Assembly (NCBI GenBank): GCA_002361335.1 | Contig: DESS01000193.1 | Coordinates: 9,568 to 57,177, forward strand | Length of the DNA stretch: 47,610 nucleotides | DNA from: Richelia sp. UBA3308 | GTDB lineage: Bacteria; Cyanobacteriota; Cyanobacteriia; Cyanobacteriales; Nostocaceae | Direction of reading: 5' to 3' | Part shown: in pieces, positions 18,343 to 27,978 of the stretch | Position numbering within the stretch: the stretch's first letter is position 1 | Layout of the letters: the number at the start of each line of letters is the position of its first letter | Translations under genes and position numbers: made by a program | The notes under the pieces: generated by a model | Told to the model about the DNA's origin: nothing | Seen by the model: only the letters and a program-made list of their open reading frames with translations | Database searches by the model: none

Positions 18343-19656
18343 ATGCTAAAAACAAGCAAGATGCAAGACTCTATGGTCAGCAATCGATTTATTATAGGTA
18401 TAGTTGCCTTTGGGGTGAGTTTCGGTTTGACTTTAGTCATCACCTGGAGTTTTTATAGTGCTACTTTTACGGGCATAATAACTATACTTGCTACTTATTG
18501 CGCGACATTTATAGTAGAGAAACGACGTAGAAATTATGAATTATCCATTTTAGATTCCTTTCATAAACGGATCAAAGAACTGGAAAATATACAACATGGT
18601 ATGACGATAGAAGTGAGTCAGTTAGAAGCTCATCATCGTGCTTTGCATAGTGAGTCAAATCAACTGCAGCATCAAATTGGCGATCGCCGCAATCAAAGAG
18701 ATTGCCTCAATAGAGAATTAAGCACATTTGTCTTACAGAAGAAGCAATTAGAATCGGAAGTCATCCATCTACAGGAAGAACTGAAAAATATTGAAAAATC
18801 TCAAGAAGAAGCGAACAATTCATGTAATAATATTGCAGCAGAAAAGCGGCGTTTGGAGTTAAATTGTAGTGTATCCAAAGCTGAAATAACCCAGTTACAT
18901 GGGAAAATAGGGGAACTTCTTCAGGAGAAACAAGAACTGGAAAATAATTTAACTTTACTCCATAGACTGAAACCGCAGTTAGAAGAGAAACTATATGATT
19001 TGCGAGTGCAGCTTCAAGAATTTGAAGGTGAAGAGAAAAAGCAAAAAGAAATATTATCTAGTAGGAATAAGGAGCAAGAAGAGTTAGAGAAAAATTTAAA
19101 GTTATTAGCAACCCAGAAAGCAGAAGAGAAAAAGGAATTAGAAAATTTAAAAGAGCAAATTTCATTACTTGAAGAAGAAAGAGACTTATTACAAAACCAA
19201 GTTTGGGAATTACTACAACAATTAGAAAACCAGAATCAGCAGCCATTAGTGATGGAAGCCCAAGAAGACACAGAAGCGTTTCCTTTTGCTGACTTGATGG
19301 AAACTGTTTCCATTGAGCGAACAGAAACAACGGAAAAGAAATCGGCAGAATTAGCTTCATATTGGACGGATTTACTGCAAAGCTTAACAAAACATGAAAT
19401 TCAAGTATTAAAAGTTATCTTGGAACAAGATAATACTAATGCTGCCATTAAAAAGGTAGCTGAAGAAAATATTACAATGCCAAGTTTGTTAATTGATTCT
19501 ATAAATGAACGTGCCCAAGATACTATTGGCGAATTAATAATTTCTACCAGTAACGATATTCCGGAAATTTATCAGGAGTATCAGCAGAATATCCAAAATT
19601 TGATTATGATGTCTGAAGAAATGGAACACAAACAGCTTTCTTCTAATTCTAATTAA
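18343..19656 (+). CDS. Membrane-anchored coiled-coil protein with TerB_C domain
   Basis: Two transmembrane segments (about residues 16-36 and 40-58) precede a long coiled coil (about 62-300, dense in E, K, L, Q). The C-terminal segment of about 335-425 looks like a TerB_C domain (YWTDLLQSLTKHE, EENITMPSLLIDSINERAQDTIG, EIYQEYQQNI). TerB_C proteins were predicted to form membrane-linked stress or anti-phage complexes with P-loop ATPases and helicases. The next gene is such an ATPase. TM plus coiled coil plus TerB_C suggests a scaffold that passes a signal from the membrane. The start M1 at 18343 is chosen; M7 and M11 are possible. Confidence 0.75.
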   Translation: MLKTSKMQDSMVSNRFIIGIVAFGVSFGLTLVITWSFYSATFTGIITILATYCATFIVEKRRRNYELSILDSFHKRIKELENIQHGMTIEVSQLEAHHRALHSESNQLQHQIGDRRNQRDCLNRELSTFVLQKKQLESEVIHLQEELKNIEKSQEEANNSCNNIAAEKRRLELNCSVSKAEITQLHGKIGELLQEKQELENNLTLLHRLKPQLEEKLYDLRVQLQEFEGEEKKQKEILSSRNKEQEELEKNLKLLATQKAEEKKELENLKEQISLLEEERDLLQNQVWELLQQLENQNQQPLVMEAQEDTEAFPFADLMETVSIERTETTEKKSAELASYWTDLLQSLTKHEIQVLKVILEQDNTNAAIKKVAEENITMPSLLIDSINERAQDTIGELIISTSNDIPEIYQEYQQNIQNLIMMSEEMEHKQLSSNSN

Positions 19657-19791
19657 AGAAAGTTAAAATTATTATAAATACTATTAATTACTCGATTTTT
19701 TTTTCTACAAATCATTGAGGAATGCTATATCATTAATAAGGTTTACTACAGGCTATGGGCGACATAGTACCTACCAGCATCAGGTGTAGCT

Positions 19792-21120
19792 ATGACAAGG
19801 CATAAAATCTCTAAAAAAGTATCTACAGCTTTGATAAACTCTTTGGGTGCAGGAGTAGTACCTAGAGTAGGATTAGAACATATAGCAGTAGGTAGAGAAA
19901 AAGAACTCTTGAGCCTTTTACAAAATATCGAAGATGTTGCACAAGGTGTCGCAGCATTTCGATTTGTAATTGGTAATTATGGTTCCGGTAAAAGCTTTAT
20001 GCTGCAACTAATTCGCAATCGAGCCATGGAATTGGGTTTTGTCGTTACTGATGCGGATTTATCTTTAGAAAGGCGATTAGCCGGAACTAATAATGAAGGT
20101 TTGGCTACTTATAGAGAATTAATGAGTCGTCTGGCAACAAAAACTCGTCCTGATGGTGGTGCTTTTGTTTCCATTTTGGAAGGATGGATCAATAAGATTC
20201 AACTCGAAGTCGTTAAAGAAAGTGGAATGCGCCCTTCAGATGAAGGTTTTGACGATGCAGTAGAAGCGAAAATTAGAGAAGTAGTTCAATATATAGAAGA
20301 TTTAGTCCACGGCTTTGATTTTGGTAACGTCATTGTTGCTTATTGGCGCGGTTATCGTTTGGATGATGACGATTTAAAAAATGCAGCATTGCGGTGGTTG
20401 CGGGGAGAATTTAGTACGAAAACGGAAGCAAGGGCAGCTTTAGGAGTACGGATCATTATTGACGATGAAAGTTGGTATGACTACATTAAGTTGCTAGCTA
20501 AATTTGTAGCTGAAATTGGTTACAAAGGACTTTTAGTATTGTTAGATGAAGCGGTACATTTATATCAAATTTCCCCTACAGTAAGTCGGGAGAAGAATTA
20601 TAACAGATTGTTGGGAATTTTCAACGATACAATGCAGTGTAAAGCCGAACATTTAGGTGTTATGATTGGCGGAACTGTAAAGTTTTTAGAAGATCCAAAT
20701 CGGGGTTTATTTTCCGATTCAGCTTGGCGAAGACGCACCAAAGAAAGTCGTTTTGTAACAAAAGCAGGGGTGCAGGAATTTAATGGGCCTGTAATGAAAT
20801 TGAATCCGTTGAGTGAATCTGAAATTTTGATGCTGTTAGAGAAATTAGCTGATATTCATGCTCTCAATTACAATTACAAAAAAAGTTTAACTAATAGTGA
20901 TTTAGAAGAGTTTGTCAAAGAAATTATTAATCGTTTGGGTGCCGAAGCTTTACTTACTCCCGGCGAAATTGTTCGCGATTTTATCAGTGTATTGAATATC
21001 TTACATCAAAATCCCCAAATTACTTTGGGTGAGATAATTCATGATTCTGAATTTAAGCCTACTACTCTAAGTGTAAATACAGATGTAGATGAAGATGGTG
21101 TTGCTGAATTTACTTTGTAA
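19792..21120 (+). CDS. BREX BrxD/DUF2791-type P-loop ATPase
   Basis: 442 residues with Walker A GNYGSGKS (61-68) and Walker B GLLVLLDEA (D252, E253). The opening GAGVVPRVGLEHIAVGREKE and LTPGEIVRDFISVLNIL near the end match the DUF2791/BrxD-like ATPases. In BREX type variants and Ter-linked operons, these accompany a large helicase. Here the upstream gene is the TerB_C protein, but no helicase follows. About 0.95 kb of non-coding DNA with a MITE-like element comes next, so the system may be reduced, or its helicase may lie elsewhere. Confidence 0.8.
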   Translation: MTRHKISKKVSTALINSLGAGVVPRVGLEHIAVGREKELLSLLQNIEDVAQGVAAFRFVIGNYGSGKSFMLQLIRNRAMELGFVVTDADLSLERRLAGTNNEGLATYRELMSRLATKTRPDGGAFVSILEGWINKIQLEVVKESGMRPSDEGFDDAVEAKIREVVQYIEDLVHGFDFGNVIVAYWRGYRLDDDDLKNAALRWLRGEFSTKTEARAALGVRIIIDDESWYDYIKLLAKFVAEIGYKGLLVLLDEAVHLYQISPTVSREKNYNRLLGIFNDTMQCKAEHLGVMIGGTVKFLEDPNRGLFSDSAWRRRTKESRFVTKAGVQEFNGPVMKLNPLSESEILMLLEKLADIHALNYNYKKSLTNSDLEEFVKEIINRLGAEALLTPGEIVRDFISVLNILHQNPQITLGEIIHDSEFKPTTLSVNTDVDEDGVAEFTL

Positions 21121-21130
21121 TCAATATATC

Positions 21131-21316
21131 ACTTACGCAACTGGCACATTTTTTCTTGTAGGGGATGCCCATTAGGCGGTGTAGATGAACTTCGGGCATC
21201 CCAAAGCCGTTGTGTACTCCATGATTTAAAAGGAAAAATAAAGCGATTCGCTACGCACCAACATAGCCCGGAGTGACGATAAGCCGCTCATGCATGCGCT
21301 ACGCGATCGCGTAAGT
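21131..21316. repeat. MITE-like element, copy 1
   Basis: A 186-base element with inverted ends acttacgc (21131) and gcgtaagt (to 21316). It starts with the same 23 bases as the element at 32775 (acttacgcaactggcacat...). Internal hairpins include gggatgccc...gggcatccc. It contains no gene. Confidence 0.75.
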
Positions 21317-22069
21317 CCTCAAATATATCAATTATGCTTTTACAATTAACAACACTGATATTTTTTTTGTGAAATTATAAAGTTTAGGGAATTTCGTGGC
21401 GGTTTTCAGCTAATACAAGTAATTTCACCTAAGATTATATTGTTTCTAAAAATGCGCCTTATGCCCGTCCTTACAGACGGGCTTTGTTTGCGGTAGCCCC
21501 GGGTTTGGATAGAGTCAAGGGGTTTAGGATTATAGCGGTTTTGGCGTTAGTATACATTCTTGTGGTACATGCATCCCTGCCGGTAAGTATATACCTCATT
21601 CAGATGAAATTCGCTATATAAATTGGAATTGCTTTTTATTCAAAGTCAAAGAATTAATCAAGTTAAAAAATTAAGGCTCATCTGTACTTAGTATGCTATA
21701 AAAATAATCAAAAAAGGCAACTCTTAATTGGGAGTAGGGAAGAGGGAATAGAAAATAGTATTGACTATTAATATTATTTTATAAAGCTATTTTCCTTGAT
21801 CTAGTAATATTTTTTTCAAGCTTTTGAGCAATAGTTTTATTATACTATTTACTAAAGAACAAAAATTAATGAAGTTAAAGAATTAATGAAGTTTAAAAAA
21901 AACATGATTTTAAAGAATTAATGAAGTTTAAAATAACTTACAAAAATGTAAAAATAAAAATCAAGATGAAGATGAACCTGAAAATCTTCATCTATTTTTG
22001 ACATAAATAATCGTAAGATTACTGTAATAATTTAAAAATAGAAATCACAAGATAATTTTTGATAAAAAA
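21317..22069. promoter_or_regulatory. Spacer with direct repeats before the biosynthetic cluster
   Basis: A gcccgtcc...gacgggctttgttt hairpin repeat (about 21461-21510) resembles one at 39580. Three direct copies of aattaatgaagtt lie at about 21866-21940, with a variant (aattaatcaagtt) near 21652. A perfect 9-bp stem gatgaagat/atcttcatc (21965-21992) with an A-rich loop precedes the first gene by about 80 bases. These are candidate regulatory sequences for the cluster. No open frame is convincing. Confidence 0.45.
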
Positions 22070-23665
22070 ATGAAACATAAATATTTATTTATTGCCAACC
22101 AAAAGTTTAAAAAAAGAATTTTTCATTTATTATTTTGCAGCATAGCAACATTTAGTATATTTCCTGAATTACCAGCAGTAGCTATAGATTTGACGATGGA
22201 GTCAGATGACCCTGTTCTCTTATGGAATGATGCTGCTTTAAAAGCGATTACCAACACAAATCCTGGTCCCACCCCTACCTCCCGTAGTCTTGGTATGTTA
22301 CATACCAGTATTTATGATGCTTGGTCTGCTTACGATCCAGTGGCAATCAGCACTCAAGTGAAAAACAATTTTCAAGTTTCTTCAGATATGAATACCCTGG
22401 AGAATAAACGCGAATCAATCAGCTATGCAGCTTACAACACACTTGTAGATTTGTTTCCCACTCAGAAGTCTAGATTTAATAATCTGATGAATCGATTGGG
22501 TTACGATTACACAATTACATCTACTGATACAAATACAGCAGTAGGACTTGGTAATTTTGTAGCCCAAACATTGGTAAATTTCCGACATCAAGATAGCTTA
22601 AATCAATTAAATGGTTACGCTGATACTACTGGATATCAACCAGTAAACAGTTGGGATCGAGTTAAAGATCCAAATTATTGGCAGCCATTGAGTATAGACA
22701 ATGGTGAAACCATTCAGCAATTTCTTACACCACATTGGGGCAAAGGCTCAGCTTTTGCATTGACATCTGGCAATCAGTTTTTACCACCAGCTCCAGCTGA
22801 GTTCGGGACTCAAAAATACGTAGAACAAGCGTTGCAAGTTATTGAGTACAGTGCTGAACTTACCGACGAACAAAAAGTAATTGCTGAATATTGGGCAGAT
22901 GGTCCCCAAACCGTATTACCACCGGGACACTGGAATCTTTTTGGTCAATTTGTCTCACTCAGAGATGGGCTAACCCTTGATGAGAATGTCAAGTTGTTTT
23001 TTGCTTTGGGTAATGCCGTGTTTGATGCCGGGATTGCAGCTTGGGATGCTAAAGAATATTACGATTACGTTCGTCCGTTTACAGCTATCCGGTATTTAGC
23101 AAGTAATAACCTTCTGCCTACGGAGCATCCCTATGTGCGTACCAATTCAGAAACGGGAGTTCAGGAAATTTTTGCATGGGGTTCCCCTAACCAAGGCTCA
23201 CAGTGGATAGATGGCTCCAACTGGCTACCTTACCAGAATATTACTTTTGTCACTCCTCCTTTTGCAGAATATGTATCCGGACACAGTGCCTTTAGCGCTG
23301 CTGCTGCTGAAGTTCTTAGACAATTCACAGGAAATGATTACTTTGGCGCATGTCATACCCAACCAGCAAATAGTTCTACCTTTGAAAGCAATACACCAGC
23401 AGAAATCGTAAAACTTTGTTGGGATACCTTTTCTGCTGCGGCTGATGAGGCTGGAATCTCAAGGCTTTATGGTGGTATTCATTTTCAGGATGGAGACCTA
23501 AATGGACGAACAATGGGACGCAAGGTGGGCGCTGCTGTGTGGAATAAAGCCCAATTCTACATCGACGGTGGCAAATCAGCCCAAGATATTCCTGAAGGGA
23601 CTTCTTTATTAAGTTTGTTGGCCTTTGCTGGTTTGAGTGGTGCAAAACGAAGAATAAAGCCTTAG
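22070..23665 (+). CDS. Exported PAP2/vanadium haloperoxidase-fold protein
   Basis: 531 residues with a signal peptide (basic start, hydrophobic 17-32, likely cut after AVA38). The acid phosphatase/vanadium haloperoxidase signature is complete: K328-x6-R335-P336, S403-G404-H405 and S464-R465-x5-H471-x3-D474. These hold vanadate or phosphate, and H405 is the acid-base. The tail IPEGTSLLSLLAFAGLSGAKRR resembles a PEP-CTERM sorting signal with PEG in place of PEP. It would therefore act outside the cytoplasmic membrane as a haloperoxidase or phosphatase; the sequence cannot decide which. It is first in a same-strand cluster and is followed after 60 bases by the flavoprotein. Confidence 0.8.
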   Translation: MKHKYLFIANQKFKKRIFHLLFCSIATFSIFPELPAVAIDLTMESDDPVLLWNDAALKAITNTNPGPTPTSRSLGMLHTSIYDAWSAYDPVAISTQVKNNFQVSSDMNTLENKRESISYAAYNTLVDLFPTQKSRFNNLMNRLGYDYTITSTDTNTAVGLGNFVAQTLVNFRHQDSLNQLNGYADTTGYQPVNSWDRVKDPNYWQPLSIDNGETIQQFLTPHWGKGSAFALTSGNQFLPPAPAEFGTQKYVEQALQVIEYSAELTDEQKVIAEYWADGPQTVLPPGHWNLFGQFVSLRDGLTLDENVKLFFALGNAVFDAGIAAWDAKEYYDYVRPFTAIRYLASNNLLPTEHPYVRTNSETGVQEIFAWGSPNQGSQWIDGSNWLPYQNITFVTPPFAEYVSGHSAFSAAAAEVLRQFTGNDYFGACHTQPANSSTFESNTPAEIVKLCWDTFSAAADEAGISRLYGGIHFQDGDLNGRTMGRKVGAAVWNKAQFYIDGGKSAQDIPEGTSLLSLLAFAGLSGAKRRIKP

Positions 23666-23725
23666 TTAACTTTGTTTAGTAAATTTGTTGTCTATGAATG
23701 TTAATTACTTTGGAAAATATGAACA

Positions 23726-25342
23726 ATGCCTATAAAATACTACGAATATCTAATAATTGGTGCTGGTTCTGCTGGCTTACAGATGGCTTATTTTCTGCAA
23801 CAAAGCAAAAGCAACTATATTGTCATTGAAAGAGCCGAAACTGCTGCATCATTCTTTAAAAAATTTCCACGTCGTCGAGAATTAATCTCCTTCAACAAAG
23901 TCAACTCAATATTTGACGATCCAGAAATTGTACTTCGGTGGGACTGGAATTCACTCTTGACTGATGACTACAGTTTTCCTTTTCGCAATTTTAGCAAGCG
24001 CCTTTATCCTCTTGCTGACGAACTAGTCAGTTATTTAGAGGCATTTGCAAATAGATATAATTTAAACATTTGTTACAACACAAACATTAATAGGGTTCGG
24101 CGCGCTAAAGATGGATTTTTTGAAGTTTGTGACTCTAATGGAATAATATACAGGTGTAAAGTATTAATAGTGGCAACAGGATTTAGTAAGCCTTACATTC
24201 CTGATATTCCTGGAATTGAACTGACCGAGAACTACGAAACAGTGTCACTTGATTGTAATACCTTTACAGGGCAACGTGTCCTGATTCTAGGAAAAGGAAA
24301 CTCTGCCTTCGAGATCGCTGACATTGCGATCGAGACGGCAGCACAAGTCCATGTTGCTAGTCCCAGTTCACTAACACTGGCTTGGAAATCCCGCCATCCT
24401 GGACATGTAAGAGCAAATAATAACAGAATACTAGATACCTACCAACTAAAGCTTTTAAACGGCACTCTTGACTGTCATGTCAACAATATTATCCAGAATC
24501 CTGATGGGACTTTTGTCGTGACAATATCTTATGTCCACGCCGATGGAGAAGTTGAAGAGTTAGTCTACGATCGCGTAATCCGCTGTACTGGCTTCATGTT
24601 TGATAATAGTCTCTACGCACCAGAATGCCGACCTCACAGGATTTTAGGCGGAAAGCTTCCGGCGATAACGCCCTATTGGGAATCAACAAATGTTGCCGAT
24701 TTATTCTTTGCGGGAACACTCATGCAAGGGCGAGATTTCAAGCGCTCTTCCTCAGCATTCATTGATGGTTTTCGCTATAACATTCGCACCTTGTATCGAT
24801 ATCTTAAGGAACGATATCAAGGAATCAAAAGAGAAGCCAGAAAACTACAAGCAACACCAGAGATTTTGAAGGAGGCTATCTTAGAAAGAGCCTGTCGAAC
24901 CTCTGCTTTGTGGACTCAGTTTGGATATCTTTGTGATGTTTTTGTCCTTCACCCTACCGATGAAGTTAGTTGGTATGAGGAATTACCAATACAAGCCTTA
25001 CAGGAAGGTGAATTTTCTTTAGAACCCCATTATTATTCCTTAACCTTTGAGTGGGGGGAATGGAAGGGAGATGTTATGGCTATTGAGCGACATCCTAGAT
25101 CTTCTCAAGCCTATACTAATGTATTTTTACACCCAATACTGCGTAAATATAGTTATGGGGAATTACTCTCGGAACATCACATCTTGGAAGATTTATTTGG
25201 TATCTACGACTCGAATGGAGAGAGGGGTTCTGTTCTCAGACGTTCAGGACGAAGCATCAAACAATATCATCAAGAAGAACACGAAATTCCCCTGGAAAGA
25301 TATCTTGAAAAACAGTTATCTTCAAAAGCAATCCCAGTTTAA
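23726..25342 (+). CDS. FAD-dependent monooxygenase-like oxidoreductase
   Basis: 538 residues with the FAD loop IIGAGSAG (10-17) and a second dinucleotide loop ILGKGNSAFE, arranged as in flavin-containing monooxygenases and the FOXRED2 group. VATGF and RCTGF segments close the two Rossmann domains. The C-terminal third (from about 370) is not recognised. The expected reaction is NAD(P)H-dependent oxygenation of a small molecule. The following amidohydrolase is 37 bases away, suggesting an operon. Substrate unknown. Confidence 0.8.
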   Translation: MPIKYYEYLIIGAGSAGLQMAYFLQQSKSNYIVIERAETAASFFKKFPRRRELISFNKVNSIFDDPEIVLRWDWNSLLTDDYSFPFRNFSKRLYPLADELVSYLEAFANRYNLNICYNTNINRVRRAKDGFFEVCDSNGIIYRCKVLIVATGFSKPYIPDIPGIELTENYETVSLDCNTFTGQRVLILGKGNSAFEIADIAIETAAQVHVASPSSLTLAWKSRHPGHVRANNNRILDTYQLKLLNGTLDCHVNNIIQNPDGTFVVTISYVHADGEVEELVYDRVIRCTGFMFDNSLYAPECRPHRILGGKLPAITPYWESTNVADLFFAGTLMQGRDFKRSSSAFIDGFRYNIRTLYRYLKERYQGIKREARKLQATPEILKEAILERACRTSALWTQFGYLCDVFVLHPTDEVSWYEELPIQALQEGEFSLEPHYYSLTFEWGEWKGDVMAIERHPRSSQAYTNVFLHPILRKYSYGELLSEHHILEDLFGIYDSNGERGSVLRRSGRSIKQYHQEEHEIPLERYLEKQLSSKAIPV

Positions 25343-25379
25343 AGAAATCTAATTATGATGTAACTTAGGAGAGGAAAAA

Positions 25380-26249
25380 ATGAAAATTATCGACTTTCAT
25401 GTCCACGCTGGAAAATTTGAGCTTTTGCGAGATGATATTCAAGAGCTACTAACCCGCAGACCGATGGAATCTAATGTCAATATAGCCGAAGTATTTTCTC
25501 AACCAGAAATCCTAGAAAATTATCTAACTAGCAATGGGATTCACCGTGCTGTATTACTAGCTGAATGTGGCCCTGGAACCAATTACACTATTGACAGCCA
25601 AATGATTGCTGAGTTTGTCCAAAATAAGGATATGTTTATTCCCTTTGGCAGCATCAATCCGAATTACCATGATACGAAAGATGAATTTTGGAAAAGTATC
25701 AAGTTAGGTATAAAAGGGTTTAAATTTTATCCAGCAGACCACAGCTTCAATGCTCTCAGAGAGGATATGCAATTCGTTTATAAAATGTGTGAATCTTTGG
25801 GGTTACCCGTAATGTTTCATACAGGTTTAACAGCCCAAAAAGACACGGAACAGCAATTTATTAACCCTCTCGATTTTCAGCCATTAGCAGAAACATATCC
25901 TGATTTAGTATTAATCTTAGCTCATGGAGGAAAACCTCACTGGTATGAAGAAGCTAGGACTATGGCTCTGAGTTTTCCTAACGTGTACATAGATACTGCT
26001 TTAATAGATCCGTTGTCTTTGGAACAAGCTTTTCCTGACCTAGAAAAATTATCTCAAAAAATTATTTTTGGATCGGACTGGCCTGTAGTCGGTAGCTATT
26101 CAAATTTGTTAGAGCAATATAGACAAGCCAACATTGCTGAATCGATTATCTGTGCTATTTTTTATCAAAATGCAGAAAGAATATTGAATGATGCCTTGAA
26201 AAAACAGCAGGATTCAGTTCCTCAAGCACTTATAGCTATGTCAGTCTAG
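25380..26249 (+). CDS. Amidohydrolase-family (PF04909-type) hydrolase or decarboxylase
   Basis: A 289-residue TIM-barrel metal enzyme. DFHVHAG supplies H7 and H9; MFHTGL, LAHGGKPHW and FGSDWP supply the later metal and catalytic residues. The family includes non-oxidative decarboxylases (ACMSD type) and lactonases as well as hydrolases, so the reaction is open. A strong ribosome site (aggagagg) lies just before the ATG. The gene overlaps nothing and is followed by a 350-base gap holding a dispersed repeat. Confidence 0.82.
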   Translation: MKIIDFHVHAGKFELLRDDIQELLTRRPMESNVNIAEVFSQPEILENYLTSNGIHRAVLLAECGPGTNYTIDSQMIAEFVQNKDMFIPFGSINPNYHDTKDEFWKSIKLGIKGFKFYPADHSFNALREDMQFVYKMCESLGLPVMFHTGLTAQKDTEQQFINPLDFQPLAETYPDLVLILAHGGKPHWYEEARTMALSFPNVYIDTALIDPLSLEQAFPDLEKLSQKIIFGSDWPVVGSYSNLLEQYRQANIAESIICAIFYQNAERILNDALKKQQDSVPQALIAMSV

Positions 26250-26599
26250 TAAAACTAATAGCTTATATCTTTTCTTATTCCTAGTAGTCCACCAAGTCAA
26301 CTTTGCCTGGTAATATTTTTACTACTCACTATTCTCGGAACTCCACCCGTCAATTTTGGCTTGTGAGAGTACTAGGCTAGATGAACAAGGGTAATGCCAA
26401 TCCTATATGAGGCTGCGTTTAATCGCCCGCCCAAAGGCTGGGGGCTATCGTAACAAACGCTACCGTAAGGTGGTCCCCTAGCATGTTTATACAGAAAGGG
26501 TATAAATAGGCTGAAAACAAACTCAAAATATGCCTAAACATCTAAGCCTGTAGCTGAAAAATTACTGTTTAAACGCCAATTAAAAAATAGGAGAATTCA
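26250..26599. repeat. Spacer with dispersed repeat
   Basis: About 26388-26480 holds an inverted relative of the element at 39590-39675. They share the cgcagcctcatat-ag-attggcatt end and the gtttg-ta-gccc start. The gap splits the cluster in two, and a second promoter before the radical SAM gene is possible. A ribosome site (aggag) precedes 26600. Confidence 0.55.
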
Positions 26600-27943
26600 A
26601 TGTACACAACTTTATACCCAATGACCTATTACTTCTATCCCTTGTTAGAAGATAAAATTACCGATGGCTTACATGGAAATAGATTTCGGCAAATTCTCAA
26701 CAATCCGAAACCAGGAGTCAGCGAAAATTTACTTTACCTTCACATTCCTTACTGTCATGATATGTGTCGGTTCTGTCCCTTTCATGTCAGAGTTGATAAA
26801 GGCAGCGAAATTTACGACCACTATACAGAAGTTCTGTGTAAGGAAATGGAACTGGTAGGCAAGCTTCCTTATGTTTCAGATATGACATTCAAGGCAGTTT
26901 ATTTTGGAGGCGGTTCTCCTTCGATTTTTTCGGTGAATAACTTACGAAAAATCTTTGAAAATCTGTTGAAACATTTTCAGATAGAGCCGGATGCTGAAAT
27001 TTCTTTTGAAGGGGAACCAAAAACCCTTTCAGATCCAGCCAGGCTCGATTTACTTAAAGAATACAAAGTTAAAAGAATTAGCTTTGGACTGCAAACCTAT
27101 GACGAAAAAATCCGAGAATTATTTAATATCGCTGCCACCCTCCAAGATGTAGATAATTGTACCAAAAATGCTCGCGAACGAGGATTTGAAGACATCAATG
27201 TCGATATGATGTATGATTTACCAGGTCAAAATATTACCACCCTTGAATATGATTTAGCTCATCTTAAAAACCACGACTTCGATAGTCTTGATTACTACAA
27301 CCTCCACTACTTCGCCTTTGCAAAAAAATTCAAAATGGCGATGAAAGACGGTACTATTCCGTCTAAACCCAGTCAACAAATGCACTTTGCTCTTGGGCAA
27401 CAACTGCGAACAACTCTCAAAGAAATGGGCTATTACGATGTTGCCGATCCCATCTTTGCTAAAAAACCTCAAGTATGTGAATATTTCCGATTGATTTGGG
27501 GTGGTGGAAAAGGAGATCATTCCGCCGAAATGATTGCCTTGGGTTCGTCAGCAAGAGGCTACATCAATGGTTATTGCTATATGAACTTAGGTAATACAGA
27601 GCAGTATCTTAAAACCGTTGAAGCGGGACAACTTCCCTTAGAAAAAATCTCTATTACCCTGAATACACCAGAAAATCGAGGAGCTGCTTTCTTTGCCAAG
27701 TTTTTTGAAATAGACAAAGCTCATGAAAAGGCGATTCAGTCAATTCCGCAAAATGTCTGGGATTTTTGGCAAGAAAATGGGTTAATTTACCAAACAGCCC
27801 AAAGCTGGAAATTAAGTGAAGTAGGCAAGCTATGGACAACTAACATGATGCTCGATACCTTTGAACCTCACCAACGGGAAGCTGCCATGACTTCCTTAGG
27901 ATTTGTGGAAGAGCGCCCAGGGGTTAGAACTGGCAGTTTCTAA
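26600..27943 (+). CDS. HemN-like radical SAM protein
   Basis: 447 residues with the radical SAM cluster motif C52-xxx-C56-xx-C59 inside IPYCHDMCRFCPF, then YFGGGSPS and VDMMYDLPGQ, which are hallmarks of the coproporphyrinogen dehydrogenase (HemN/HemW) group. HemN-like members in secondary metabolism perform methylations, cyclopropanations and other reactions using two SAM molecules. The setting among ATP-grasp, decarboxylase and methyltransferase genes argues against haem synthesis. Spacing to the ATP-grasp gene is 35 bases. Confidence 0.85.
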   Translation: MYTTLYPMTYYFYPLLEDKITDGLHGNRFRQILNNPKPGVSENLLYLHIPYCHDMCRFCPFHVRVDKGSEIYDHYTEVLCKEMELVGKLPYVSDMTFKAVYFGGGSPSIFSVNNLRKIFENLLKHFQIEPDAEISFEGEPKTLSDPARLDLLKEYKVKRISFGLQTYDEKIRELFNIAATLQDVDNCTKNARERGFEDINVDMMYDLPGQNITTLEYDLAHLKNHDFDSLDYYNLHYFAFAKKFKMAMKDGTIPSKPSQQMHFALGQQLRTTLKEMGYYDVADPIFAKKPQVCEYFRLIWGGGKGDHSAEMIALGSSARGYINGYCYMNLGNTEQYLKTVEAGQLPLEKISITLNTPENRGAAFFAKFFEIDKAHEKAIQSIPQNVWDFWQENGLIYQTAQSWKLSEVGKLWTTNMMLDTFEPHQREAAMTSLGFVEERPGVRTGSF

Positions 27944-27978
27944 ACTAAAATTGAGCGAAAATTGAGCGGGAGTTTGAG

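Noticed and set aside
26600..27943. Haem-pathway coproporphyrinogen dehydrogenase (hemN)
   Set aside because: The motifs are HemN-like, but the tight neighbours are ligase, decarboxylase and methyltransferase genes, which point to secondary metabolism.
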